NCBI GenBank assembly: GCA_030655595.1
Contig: JAUSNQ010000099.1
Location: 1-16,435, forward strand
Direction of reading: 5' to 3'
Source: Paludibacter sp.
Lineage (GTDB): Bacteria > Bacteroidota > Bacteroidia > Bacteroidales > Paludibacteraceae
DNA length: 16,435 nt
Below the pieces are notes generated by a model that had not been told where the DNA came from, made no database searches, and saw only the letters and a program-made list of their open reading frames with translations. The translations under genes were made by a program, and so were the position numbers. Positions within the stretch are counted from its first letter, which is position 1. The number at the start of each line of letters is the position of its first letter. Positions 7,986 to 16,354 of the stretch are shown piece by piece.

Positions 7986-9920
7986 ATGACATTTAAAGAA
8001 CTGAATCTGAGAGAAGAAATTCTTTCAGCAATCGGAGAACTCGGCTTTGAGTCTCCAATGCCCGTGCAGGAAAAAGTAATTCCTTTCATGCTCGAAAAGG
8101 GTACTGACTTAGTAGCTTTGGCTCAAACAGGTACCGGAAAAACTGCAGCTTTCGGGTTGCCCATCTTAAACATGGTTGACTCCAATCGCAAACAGGTTCA
8201 GGCATTAGTCCTTGCTCCTACCCGCGAGCTTTGTATCCAAATCTCGAAAGATTTGAAAAATTTCGCCAAATACCTGCCTACCCGAATCGTTCCGGTATAT
8301 GGTGGCGAAGATATTCGTACCCAATTGAAACAATTGGATCAAATGCCACAAATTATCGTTGCAACTCCGGGTCGACTCATCGACTTAATTGAAAGAGGCA
8401 GGATAAAACTTGAAACAGTAGATTATTTGGTCTTGGATGAAGCAGATGAAATGCTGAACATGGGTTTCAAAGATGATATTGAAACCATTTTGGCAAGAAC
8501 TCCGGCAACACGTCGCACTACCCTCTTTTCGGCTACTATGCCAACAGAGATTGCACGCATTGCAAAAAAATACATGAAAGATTATGAGGAAATTACAGTC
8601 GGCACGAAGAACTCGGGAGCTGAAAATGTTTCTCATATCTACTATGTTTCTCAGGCAAGACAAAGATACCTGGTATTAAAAAGAATCGTGGATTTAAATC
8701 CTGATATTTATGGTATCGTCTTTTGTCGCACCCGCATGGAAACAAAAGAAGTAGCGGAACATTTGATGAAAGACGGTTATAATGCCGACGCATTGCATGG
8801 TGATTTATCACAGGCCCAACGCGACACGGTTATGCAAAAATTTCGCCTCCGCAACATCCAATTGCTAGTTGCTACCGATGTGGCAGCAAGGGGTTTGGAT
8901 GTAAGTGACCTGACACACGTCATCAATTACAACATGCCGGATGATGTTGAAATTTACACACACCGTAGTGGTCGTACCGGTCGCGCCAACAAAAAAGGTG
9001 TTGCGGTTTCCATCATCCATTCAAAAGAAAAGTTCAAAATAAAAGACATTGAACGCATGCTCGGGAAAAAATTCGAGCAGCAACAAATTCCTAATGGTTT
9101 GGAAGTCTGCAAAAAACAACTTTTTGCCATGATCGACAAAATGCAAAATGTAGATGTGAACGAGGAACAAATCGAACCATACATGGAGCAAATCATGAAA
9201 CAATTGGAATACCTAGACAAAACTGAACTGCTCAAAAGGTTCGTGTCATTAGAGTTCAATCGTTTTCTGGATTATTATAAAGATTCGGAAGATTTGAATT
9301 ATCACGAAAAAGAAAGAGGTATGGGTCGCGGCGAACGTGGCATGAGAGATGACCGAGGCGAACGAGGAGAAAGAAGCGATAGAGGAGAACGCAGAGAAAG
9401 AAGTGATAGCGGTGACCGTGGAGGAAAGCGTGGGGATAAGATTCGTTTTAAAATGAATGTCGGCAACAAAGACGGCATCAATCCTGCCCGCTTACTTGGG
9501 ATGATTAACGATGTTGTTGGAGATAAAACAATCAGTGTTGGGGATATTGAAGTCACCAATAAATTCACATTCTTCGATATTTTCACAGACCAATCGGACA
9601 AAATTGTGAACGCATTTGCACAACAAAAAGACATAGAGCTGGGAGTTGCCAGAGAAAGCAAAGGATTTTCGGATTGTGGTGCCGGTGGTGACCGCAAACC
9701 TCAGACTGGAAAATGGAAATCTCAAAGTGGAGGCGACCGCAGATCATCAACAGGAAGCTATAACAGAGAAGGCGGAGAACGCAAACCTGTTAGTTCTGAC
9801 CGCAGAACCGGCGGAGAATGGAGATCTGAAAGTGGCGGTGAGCGCAGAACAGATTCCAGACCTGACAGTGCTAAAAGAAAAACTACAGGCGGAGAAAAGC
9901 CCTGGAGAAACAGAAGATAG
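7986..9920 (+). CDS. DEAD-box ATP-dependent RNA helicase with DbpA-type RNA-binding domain
   Basis: The 644-residue protein has all helicase motifs in order: Q motif with F3 and PVQEKVIP (to about 33), motif I AQTGTGKT (46-53), Ia PTRELCIQ, Ib TPGR, DEAD (151-154), SAT (182-184), IV VFCRTR, V ATDVAARGLD and VI HRSGRTGR (326-333). Residues about 486-548 (IRFKMNVGNKDGINPARLL...) form a DbpA/CsdA-type RNA-binding domain. This domain is flanked by two disordered, basic RG/GGER-rich stretches (443-485 and 560-644) that probably bind RNA nonspecifically. The layout is that of DeaD/CsdA/CshA helicases, which act in ribosome assembly, mRNA turnover and cold adaptation in the cytoplasm. The gene is monocistronic: its own promoter and long leader lie upstream and a bidirectional terminator lies 12 bases downstream. 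The exact orthologue cannot be fixed from motifs alone. Confidence 0.96.
   Translation: MTFKELNLREEILSAIGELGFESPMPVQEKVIPFMLEKGTDLVALAQTGTGKTAAFGLPILNMVDSNRKQVQALVLAPTRELCIQISKDLKNFAKYLPTRIVPVYGGEDIRTQLKQLDQMPQIIVATPGRLIDLIERGRIKLETVDYLVLDEADEMLNMGFKDDIETILARTPATRRTTLFSATMPTEIARIAKKYMKDYEEITVGTKNSGAENVSHIYYVSQARQRYLVLKRIVDLNPDIYGIVFCRTRMETKEVAEHLMKDGYNADALHGDLSQAQRDTVMQKFRLRNIQLLVATDVAARGLDVSDLTHVINYNMPDDVEIYTHRSGRTGRANKKGVAVSIIHSKEKFKIKDIERMLGKKFEQQQIPNGLEVCKKQLFAMIDKMQNVDVNEEQIEPYMEQIMKQLEYLDKTELLKRFVSLEFNRFLDYYKDSEDLNYHEKERGMGRGERGMRDDRGERGERSDRGERRERSDSGDRGGKRGDKIRFKMNVGNKDGINPARLLGMINDVVGDKTISVGDIEVTNKFTFFDIFTDQSDKIVNAFAQQKDIELGVARESKGFSDCGAGGDRKPQTGKWKSQSGGDRRSSTGSYNREGGERKPVSSDRRTGGEWRSESGGERRTDSRPDSAKRKTTGGEKPWRNRR
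9312..9440 (+). repeat. Low-complexity RG/ER-coding repeat in the helicase linker
   Basis: Imperfect purine-rich repeats of the kind GAGGAGAACG/GATAGAGGAGAACG encode a run of RGER, RSDRGER and RSDSGDRG units between the helicase core and the RNA-binding domain. A second stretch at about 9663-9917 encodes GGDRR/GGERR-type repeats. Such DNA is prone to length change by slippage. Confidence 0.7.
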
Positions 9921-9931
9921 ATTTTTGATTT

Positions 9932-9969
9932 AATAAATAGCCCTCGGAAAACTCCGGGGGCTATTTATT
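9932..9969. terminator. Bidirectional terminator between helicase and TonB receptor genes
   Basis: The arms 9932-9947 (AATAAATAGCCCTCGG) and 9954-9969 (CCGGGGGCTATTTATT) pair over 16 positions with one G-U wobble around a 6-base loop. The A-rich left flank and T-rich right end give U-tract-like sequence in both directions. It fills the gap between the convergent stops at 9920 and 9975. Confidence 0.9.
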
Positions 9970-9974
9970 TCACT

Positions 9975-12041
9975 TCACCTCATCATCACTTTCACCGTAA
10001 ACAACACATTCCTTGGCATACCCGGATAATAATACCTTGGCGGTCGCCCACCGAAAGCAGGTGCGTTGATGAGCACCATGGATGCATAGTGTTCATTGAA
10101 AACATTGTTGACCGCAGCGATGCACTGAATTTCAAATTTACCTGCAATATTTATGGCGTAAGCAGCCCGTAGATTGAGCGTTTGCCAGTCGTTAGTAGAG
10201 ATGCTGTTTGCATCATTCAGGTATTGAGTTCCCGAATAGGTGTAAAGTGCATGCAATTGCAGGTTTCGAAACAGGTGTGTTTGCACATCAATATTGCTGT
10301 AAATGCGGGGGATGCCAGGAAGTGCTTTTCCGGCATAATCAATCCCATCTGAAATGAATGTTTTAAACCGGTTATCTGAACCATTGATGGATGCGGTCAC
10401 CTGAAATGCTGCTGTCGGGCGATACTTCAGTTGCATCTCCAGGCCCTTGAGTGTAGTTGTTCCGGCATTTTCCCCAAAAAATAATTCCTCCGAGATGCGC
10501 TTAGTCACCAACAAATCATGCAGCAGAATATAATAGGCCGAAGCATCAAAAAACAGGGTGTTCGACAAAGCAATCATTTTGGTTCCTAAATCAATCGTCC
10601 ACCCTTGTTCTGGCTTCAAACTGGTATTCAGTAAACCGTCTGAGTTGAGACTTTCTTCTACCGTCGGATTAGAAAAACCATGACCGACAGAGGCGTAAAA
10701 CGTCATCGATTGATGGCGCCTGTAATTCAGTCCTAATTTCGGAGAAAAAATCATTTTATTAAAATAATCTCCCGAATAATCTGTCGCATCAGCCAAAAAC
10801 AAATCAACAATTGAATAAGTTGTTGCATTGAGATTACCAGCCAGCGAGACAGTCAATGCTGGATGAGGTTTGGTTTCGAAACTAAAATAGGCATTGTACT
10901 GATCACGCAATTCTTTTGATTTTTGCTGTTCAAGCAAGCTGTTATTCGCCAGAATCCGCCAGAAGTAGTTTTCGTGCAGCCATTCCAGACCGGCAGAAAA
11001 AGTAAATGAGGCATGACTATACATCAGATTTTCCTGTAAACTGAAAGCAATTGCTCTGTCGTCGAGATGATTAAACGGACGCAACTCATACTGGTCGTAC
11101 ATGCTGCCGGAAACAGTCAGCATATTTTTCAAAGATGGATTGATGGGTGTTTCTACCCTGAAACCGCCGAGTAACCTTTCGTATTTTTTATAACCCTCCA
11201 CCTGCAACCAATTTGAAGCCGCATTTTCAGGAGATTGGATAAATGTTGCTTCGTCAATCGAACTGGGAGTCTGAGCATGTACATCGCTGTAAACCAACAC
11301 ATAATTTATGCGACTATTTTTCTCGAGCTGACCGGACAGCAACATAGAATTGCGATGAAAATCGCTGTTCTGACGATAACCATCTCCGGAGATGCGAGCC
11401 AGACCAAGATTCACATAACCCGAAGCATGTCGCATGCGGGTATTGGCACTCAATTTCTGTAAGCCAAAACTGCCCATGCTGAATTGCGATGCAGCATCAA
11501 AATCATTTTCAGGAGCTTGCCTTGTCACAAAACGAAGTGAACCTCCCATGCCCGATCCGTACCAGGCAGAATGAGGTCCTTTGGTGACTTCAATTTTTTC
11601 AATAAAAGTAAGTTCAACGTCATCAATTACGGTTGTCCCGTCACCAGTCGTCAGCGGAATATCATCAAGATAAGCGCGCGTGCGGTTCGTGCTGTATGGA
11701 CTACGAGAACCGATTCCTCTGATGGTTAGCTTGGTCGTTTGAAACGTCCCCGACTGCATATTCACTCCCGGTATCGTATTCAGCATGGCAGACACATCGC
11801 CAATGTCGTTGTTTTCAATACTTTTTGTTCCGATGATTTGAACAGGTGCGGCGACCTGTCGCATGTTGCTGTTGTAACGATAACTCGAAACCAAAAACTC
11901 ATCGAGTTGAATGCTTTTTGTAACAACAGTATCTCCATGAACAGCATCTCCCAATAAAATTTCTCCTGCATCAAGAGGCAGGCAGACAAAACTGAGTGCC
12001 AAAAAGCAACTGATTTTTTGAAAAAAACGCACGAGAATCAT
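9975..12041 (-). CDS. TonB-dependent outer-membrane receptor, coupled to PQQ dehydrogenase
   Basis: The 688-residue protein has an N-terminal signal peptide (hydrophobic to about residue 25). A TonB-box-like segment LDEFLVSSY lies at about 46-54. The plug domain (about 60-178) contains VQIIGTKSIE, IPGVNMQSG, LTIRGIGSRSPY, YLDDIPLTTGDG, IEKIEVTKGPHSAWYGSG and GGSLRFVT. A 22-strand-type barrel follows. It lacks the N-terminal carboxypeptidase-like domain of SusC proteins and has no SusD partner, so it resembles cofactor/siderophore receptors more than glycan importers. Its ATG shares a base with the stop of the PQQ-dependent dehydrogenase gene (TAATG), implying coupled translation and a shared function. 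I infer uptake of PQQ or of the dehydrogenase substrate. The plug's RGxGSRSxY...DxIPxTxxDG pattern recalls the E. coli PQQ receptor PqqU (YncD) from memory; this was not aligned. The C-terminus (FTVKVMMR) lacks the usual final aromatic residue. Confidence 0.92.
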   Translation of the reverse strand: MILVRFFQKISCFLALSFVCLPLDAGEILLGDAVHGDTVVTKSIQLDEFLVSSYRYNSNMRQVAAPVQIIGTKSIENNDIGDVSAMLNTIPGVNMQSGTFQTTKLTIRGIGSRSPYSTNRTRAYLDDIPLTTGDGTTVIDDVELTFIEKIEVTKGPHSAWYGSGMGGSLRFVTRQAPENDFDAASQFSMGSFGLQKLSANTRMRHASGYVNLGLARISGDGYRQNSDFHRNSMLLSGQLEKNSRINYVLVYSDVHAQTPSSIDEATFIQSPENAASNWLQVEGYKKYERLLGGFRVETPINPSLKNMLTVSGSMYDQYELRPFNHLDDRAIAFSLQENLMYSHASFTFSAGLEWLHENYFWRILANNSLLEQQKSKELRDQYNAYFSFETKPHPALTVSLAGNLNATTYSIVDLFLADATDYSGDYFNKMIFSPKLGLNYRRHQSMTFYASVGHGFSNPTVEESLNSDGLLNTSLKPEQGWTIDLGTKMIALSNTLFFDASAYYILLHDLLVTKRISEELFFGENAGTTTLKGLEMQLKYRPTAAFQVTASINGSDNRFKTFISDGIDYAGKALPGIPRIYSNIDVQTHLFRNLQLHALYTYSGTQYLNDANSISTNDWQTLNLRAAYAINIAGKFEIQCIAAVNNVFNEHYASMVLINAPAFGGRPPRYYYPGMPRNVLFTVKVMMR

Positions 12042-13447
12042 TATTTATTAACGGGAACTAACTTATAAACCTTACCCGGATTTTCAACTGCGACGTAAAT
12101 AAAGCCATCAGGAGCTTCAACCACATTGCGGATGCGACCGATTTTCAGTAACAACTTTTCAGAAGCCACTACCCGGTTGTTTTTCATGATGCTGCGTTCG
12201 AGGTATTCAAAACTCAGCGAGCCAGTCAGAAAATCATTTTCCCATCCCGGATAGCGAGGGCTGGAAATTTTAGCTAATGAGCTCGGACCGATGGAAGGAA
12301 TCCAGTAATAAACCGGCGGTTCCATACCCACTTTTGTCGTATCATTCGTAATGATGGTACCATCGTAATTGATACCGAAAGTCACCACCGGCCATCCGTA
12401 ATTCAAACCCTTCTTCACGATATTCAGTTCATCGCCGCCCTTCGGACCGTGTTCGTTCAACCACAACAAACCAGTTTTACGGTCATATACCAAACCTTGT
12501 GCATTGCGATGCCCGTAGCTCCAGATACTTTTCACCGCATTTTGAACATGCACGAAAGGATTATCAGGAGGAATTCTGCCATCGTCGAAGATGCGGTGTA
12601 CTTTGCCACAATGGTTCGTTAAATCCTGTGCGTTTTCTTTTTTGCCCCGGTCACCGATGGTGAAGTACAAATAGTTATCCTTATCAAAAACAATCCGGCA
12701 TCCGAAATGCACTCCCGCGTTCGTTCCTGGTATTCCCTGCATGATGCGTTTAAAATTCACCAGCTTTCCGTTTTTCAATTCACCCCTGCCGATGGATGTA
12801 TTGAGGGCATTGGCTGCATCCCCGTCGGCATAAGCCAAATATATCAAATTGTTCTTTTTAAACTGAGGATGCACCGCCACTTCCATCAATCCCCCCTGTC
12901 CGCGCACAAAAACATTCGGAACGCCTTCAACTGGAGTCATCACCCCCTTCGAGACCTGATACAACACCCCGGATTTTTCTGTCACCAACAAATCACCATT
13001 CGGTAGAAAAGCCAGTCCCCATGGAATTTTCAGATTCCCGCCGGCAACTTCTTCGAGCACATACGTCAAATCGAGCGAACGCATTGTATCTTTAACATTG
13101 AATGCTGAGGGCATCACAGCCGGCACCTGCGCCACTTTTTCTATGGTATATTTCGCTAATACATTAATTTCCTCATCCGACATGGCTTTTCCGAATTCAG
13201 GCATGCCGATGGCAGGGCGACCGTACTTCAAGGTCGATTCCACATTCTTTACGGTATTACCGTAAACCCACTGACGGGCAGCAAAGCGATCGAGATTTTC
13301 ACCGTGACAACTTGCGCAATATTGCAAATAGAGAGCCCGCGCACTTCGGGGCAGTTCAGACTTTTGATTGATTCGAACAAACGACAGGCTCACAAAAAGC
13401 ACTGCGAAAGCCATAAAAACAAACAGGGGTAATTTGATTTTTTTCAT
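12041..13447 (-). CDS. Cytochrome c -- PQQ-dependent sugar dehydrogenase fusion
   Basis: The 468-residue protein starts with a signal peptide/anchor (to about residue 25). A mono-heme cytochrome c domain follows (about 35-105), with heme attachment at CASCH (Cys44, Cys47, His48) and the likely Met ligand in GMPEFG (Met82). The rest (about 128-466) is a six-bladed beta-propeller of the soluble glucose/sorbosone (aldose) dehydrogenase family. Conserved pieces are NLKIPWGLAFLPNGDLLVTE, GQGGLMEVAVHPQF, GVHFGCRIVFDKDNYLYFTIGDRG (His247 is the likely catalytic base), GHRNAQGL, NEHGPKGGDELN and NYGWPVVTFGINYDG. It would oxidise a sugar or alcohol in the periplasm with PQQ and Ca2+, passing electrons to the fused heme and on to respiration. 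Substrate is not predictable. It leads a two-gene unit with the TonB receptor. Confidence 0.94.
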   Translation of the reverse strand: MKKIKLPLFVFMAFAVLFVSLSFVRINQKSELPRSARALYLQYCASCHGENLDRFAARQWVYGNTVKNVESTLKYGRPAIGMPEFGKAMSDEEINVLAKYTIEKVAQVPAVMPSAFNVKDTMRSLDLTYVLEEVAGGNLKIPWGLAFLPNGDLLVTEKSGVLYQVSKGVMTPVEGVPNVFVRGQGGLMEVAVHPQFKKNNLIYLAYADGDAANALNTSIGRGELKNGKLVNFKRIMQGIPGTNAGVHFGCRIVFDKDNYLYFTIGDRGKKENAQDLTNHCGKVHRIFDDGRIPPDNPFVHVQNAVKSIWSYGHRNAQGLVYDRKTGLLWLNEHGPKGGDELNIVKKGLNYGWPVVTFGINYDGTIITNDTTKVGMEPPVYYWIPSIGPSSLAKISSPRYPGWENDFLTGSLSFEYLERSIMKNNRVVASEKLLLKIGRIRNVVEAPDGFIYVAVENPGKVYKLVPVNK

Positions 13448-13544
13448 GCTGTTATTTATTAAATTTACCCGTATAGTATGGAACCTTTGATAAATAAAAA
13501 CAAAATTCCATTCGGATACTTAATTTTTATTTAATTCATGTTGG

Positions 13545-13584
13545 TTTCATGATTTTGAAATTTCTATGTCATATTTTGATGACA
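13545..13584. promoter_or_regulatory. Two adjacent inverted repeats, possible operator in a divergent promoter region
   Basis: TTTCA-N6-TGAAA (13545-13560) is followed after 6 bases by TGTCAT-N6-ATGACA (13567-13584). Both have the 5/6-N6-5/6 geometry seen in CRP/FNR-family sites. The second overlaps a - strand TACATTTG (-7-like, complement of 13583-13590) that could serve the dehydrogenase-receptor unit. No binding protein can be named. Confidence 0.35.
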
Positions 13585-13614
13585 AATGTATCAAAAAAAT
13601 TAAAATATTATCTG

Positions 13615-13622
13615 TATTTTTG
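13615..13622 (+). promoter_or_regulatory. -7 promoter element for the patatin-barrel gene
   Basis: TATTTTTG matches TAnnTTTG and lies 24 bases before the ATG at 13646, implying a short leader. No TTTG stands at the expected distance upstream, so support is partial. Confidence 0.4.
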
Positions 13623-13645
13623 GAATCTTAAATAAAACATTTGCT

Positions 13646-15826
13646 ATGTTTCAAAAGCTATTGGTTTTGATATTGTTTTTATGCTGTTCGTTTTATCTTC
13701 AACCTCAGGACGTAAAACGTCCCAAGGTCGCTTTGGTTCTCAGTGGTGGTGGAGCAAAGGGTTTTGCACATCTGGGTGTATTAAAAGTGCTGGAAGAAGA
13801 AAAAATCCCCATTGATATCATTGTCGGTACCAGTATCGGTAGCATTGTCGGCGGACTTTACGCCATCGGCTATTCGGCTGATGACATCATCGATTTAGCA
13901 AAGAAGAGTAATTGGTCAGAACTTTTATCCGATTATTTACCCCGACGAGAATTGGATCAAATTTCCAAAACAGAACAACAACGCTATGTAATTAACCTTC
14001 CTGTTGCTGAAAACAAATTTCCTGCTTTACCCAGTGGCATGGTCAACGGTCAAAATGTTTTGAATTTGTTTTGCGGGTTGACAGCAAACCTTCCTGAGAA
14101 CGTCGACTTCACCAAATTCCCTATTCCATTTGCTTGTGTCGGCACCGATCTGGCAACAGGCAGGGAAGTCGTGATGACCGAAGGTTTCCTACCAACAGCC
14201 ATTTTTTCGAGTATGTCCATACCTGGAGTATTTGCACCGGGCAAACACAATGTTTATTTACTGACAGATGGTGGATTGGCCAATAACTTTCCAACAGATG
14301 TAGCCAAAAAGATGGGTGCCGACATCATTATTGGCGTTGATTTACGGAAAGACTTATATCCGGCGGATGAAATTGGGTCTTTAGATAAGCTGACCAGCCA
14401 GATTATCAATTTTTATTCTTTGGAAAAAGACTCCATCAATAAAAGTTTATGCGACATCATCATCCGTCCCGACATCACAGGCTATAATACCTCCAGTTTT
14501 AACAAGCGGGCTTTGGATACCCTGATGATCAGAGGAAGGAGTTCTGCTCTTGCTGTGATTGATCAGATAAGGGAGTTGAGAGAAAAAAATCAACTTTTAC
14601 TAAGGATAACACCCAATACACTCATCGAAAAACAAGCATGGAGAATAACAGGTATCAGATTTTCCGGAAATTATTCCATGTCGGACAAACTCTTGACCAG
14701 CATGATTAACAAAACATTCCCCGGAACCTACAACTATGAAGACATAAAGCAATCGATTAACTCGCTTTACGGAATGGGCGTTTTCAAACGCGTATATTTC
14801 AAATTAGATGATGATAAAAACGGAAAGATATTGCATTTCTTTATAGAAGAAGGAAAAGCATGGAATTTGAACGTGGGAATGCGTCTAAACACAAGAAGCG
14901 GTATTTCGGTGGTTTTAAATTCAACACGGAAAGATTACACGAAAACATTCGGATTATTGTCATTTACGGCCGATATTTCAGCTAATCCCGGTTTTAGTGT
15001 CTTAGCCGAACTCGACAAAGAAAAAATGCCTAAACTTGCCATTCAAGCTGATGGTTCATTCAATCAGGCAACCATTTTCTCGTCAACCAACCATCATTTT
15101 GATGCAAAACTTTACACTGCATCACTAAAACTATACACTTATCAACCTTTTTTTAAACACTCTATTATTGGAGGAGGGATAAAACAAGAATTTTACAGTG
15201 GAGAAATCTTTAATATTTACGGCAATGCTCCAGTTAATTATTCAGCAGGAAGTGGCAAATTCTTCTACCATCTCTATACATATTACAGTTACGATAACCT
15301 GAATGATTATTATTTTCCAACAAAAGGTTCGGAAACATACACTGAATTTGCATTAACCGAAGATCTGGTGCTTGATGTCATCAATCCGGTTTGGTTGTTA
15401 AGAAACAGAAACGCCATTGCTATTTCAGATAAATCTACGCTGATGTTAAACACATATGCACGAACATTATTCAGCGATGTGCCCCTTCAGTTTGGTAATT
15501 TCATTGCATCCAAAGATTATGAAGTCAGGTTCAATCATCACCTGCCCTTTTACGGTTTACCATCCTTCTGGGCAACAAAAAAGAACACCTTCATTGGTTG
15601 TATGGAATTCAGAACAAATTTGTACAAACAACATCATTTGTCATTGGCTGCCAACCTCTTGTTTCATAGTGATGAGTTTAATCAGTTCAATGCCTACATG
15701 CCTATTTGGGGTGCAGGATTAACATATGCTTACAAATCACCTTTTGGTCCTGTTGAATTTACGGTGAGTTATTCCGACACTTACCGCAAAATGGTCGTTT
15801 CTGCGAATATTGGGTTTTGGTTTTAA
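13646..15826 (+). CDS. Patatin-like phospholipase with POTRA and BamA-type barrel (PlpD-like, type Vd autotransporter)
   Basis: The 726-residue protein has a signal peptide (about residues 1-20) followed by a patatin domain. The patatin motifs are the oxyanion motif GGGAKG (34-39), the nucleophile GTSIG (Ser63) and the dyad aspartate in DGG (Asp208), so the lipase site is intact. A single POTRA-like domain follows at about 335-405 (WRITGIRFSGNY... YGMGVFKRVYFKL), then a 16-strand BamA/TamA-type barrel to the end. The last strand ends VVSANIGFWF with the aromatic C-terminal beta-signal. This order is that of PlpD/FplA type V(d) secretion proteins: the barrel inserts in the outer membrane and the lipase is exposed or released. 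Bacteroidota often encode such proteins; the substrate is probably phospholipid. The gene is divergent from the dehydrogenase unit. Confidence 0.93.
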   Translation: MFQKLLVLILFLCCSFYLQPQDVKRPKVALVLSGGGAKGFAHLGVLKVLEEEKIPIDIIVGTSIGSIVGGLYAIGYSADDIIDLAKKSNWSELLSDYLPRRELDQISKTEQQRYVINLPVAENKFPALPSGMVNGQNVLNLFCGLTANLPENVDFTKFPIPFACVGTDLATGREVVMTEGFLPTAIFSSMSIPGVFAPGKHNVYLLTDGGLANNFPTDVAKKMGADIIIGVDLRKDLYPADEIGSLDKLTSQIINFYSLEKDSINKSLCDIIIRPDITGYNTSSFNKRALDTLMIRGRSSALAVIDQIRELREKNQLLLRITPNTLIEKQAWRITGIRFSGNYSMSDKLLTSMINKTFPGTYNYEDIKQSINSLYGMGVFKRVYFKLDDDKNGKILHFFIEEGKAWNLNVGMRLNTRSGISVVLNSTRKDYTKTFGLLSFTADISANPGFSVLAELDKEKMPKLAIQADGSFNQATIFSSTNHHFDAKLYTASLKLYTYQPFFKHSIIGGGIKQEFYSGEIFNIYGNAPVNYSAGSGKFFYHLYTYYSYDNLNDYYFPTKGSETYTEFALTEDLVLDVINPVWLLRNRNAIAISDKSTLMLNTYARTLFSDVPLQFGNFIASKDYEVRFNHHLPFYGLPSFWATKKNTFIGCMEFRTNLYKQHHLSLAANLLFHSDEFNQFNAYMPIWGAGLTYAYKSPFGPVEFTVSYSDTYRKMVVSANIGFWF

Positions 15827-15874
15827 CTACAAGCTGTCATCTACTGAATATTTCATATGCACGTAAATTGCCCA

Positions 15875-16234
15875 TTATGAATGGATCTCCGAAAACTGAA
15901 AAACAAATAAGTCTTTGAGTCCGAAAAGCAGAGACGGATTGAGTTGCACACATACAGAACGTTGATCGAAAAATTTGAATTGAAATTTTGTGGATGAGAA
16001 GACTTCCCCCTTTTTCAGCTTATTTATTATTTCATAAAAATGATCATCCACTTCGAACTTTCTTAGTTGAGAGATACAGTCATCATTCTGCCTGATCCTC
16101 AAAAAATCTGAAGCAGCTTGATTTATATCTATGATCTCAGCTTTTTCGTTAAACACAATGGTGCATATAGGTAAGGACCTAAATAAGCACAGCATTTCCT
16201 GTAAATCGTCAAGCAGCGTGAAATAGTTATACAT
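15875..16234 (-). CDS. Small stand-alone PAS-like domain protein
   Basis: The 119-residue protein has a PAS-like start: LFRSLPICTIVFNEKAEIIDINQAASDFLRI (about residues 18-48), with the IVFNEKAEIIDINQAA pattern that often opens PAS folds. It then shows HFYEIINKLKKGEVFSSTKFQFKFFDQRSVCVQLNPSL, resembling the second half of a PAS sheet. No kinase, GGDEF or DNA-binding domain is attached. It lies about 120 bases downstream of a probable LuxR-type regulator on the same strand, so it may be a sensory partner of it or a remnant of a larger protein. It is convergent with the patatin gene and no clear terminator is seen between them. Confidence 0.65.
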   Translation of the reverse strand: MYNYFTLLDDLQEMLCLFRSLPICTIVFNEKAEIIDINQAASDFLRIRQNDDCISQLRKFEVDDHFYEIINKLKKGEVFSSTKFQFKFFDQRSVCVQLNPSLLFGLKDLFVFQFSEIHS

Positions 16235-16354
16235 GTTGGGTTCAATTTGAAATTAAATGTAAAAATACTCCCTTATTTTTGAAGAAACCGCACAATCGGA
16301 CACGCACATATACCTGTGTGTAGAAGTAAGTAGGATGAATTTACCCGCGAAATC

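Noticed and set aside
9312..9440. Repeat-like DNA considered as a CRISPR or tandem repeat array
   Set aside because: The units are irregular, in frame and explained by RG-rich protein sequence; there are no spacers.
9302..9697. 131-residue - strand open frame rich in Ser/Pro/Arg
   Set aside because: It is the antisense shadow of the RG-rich repeats of the helicase.
16297..16322. Weak hairpin (ACACGCA / TGTGTGT) after the LuxR-like gene, considered as a terminator
   Set aside because: The stem is short with a mismatch and no T run follows.
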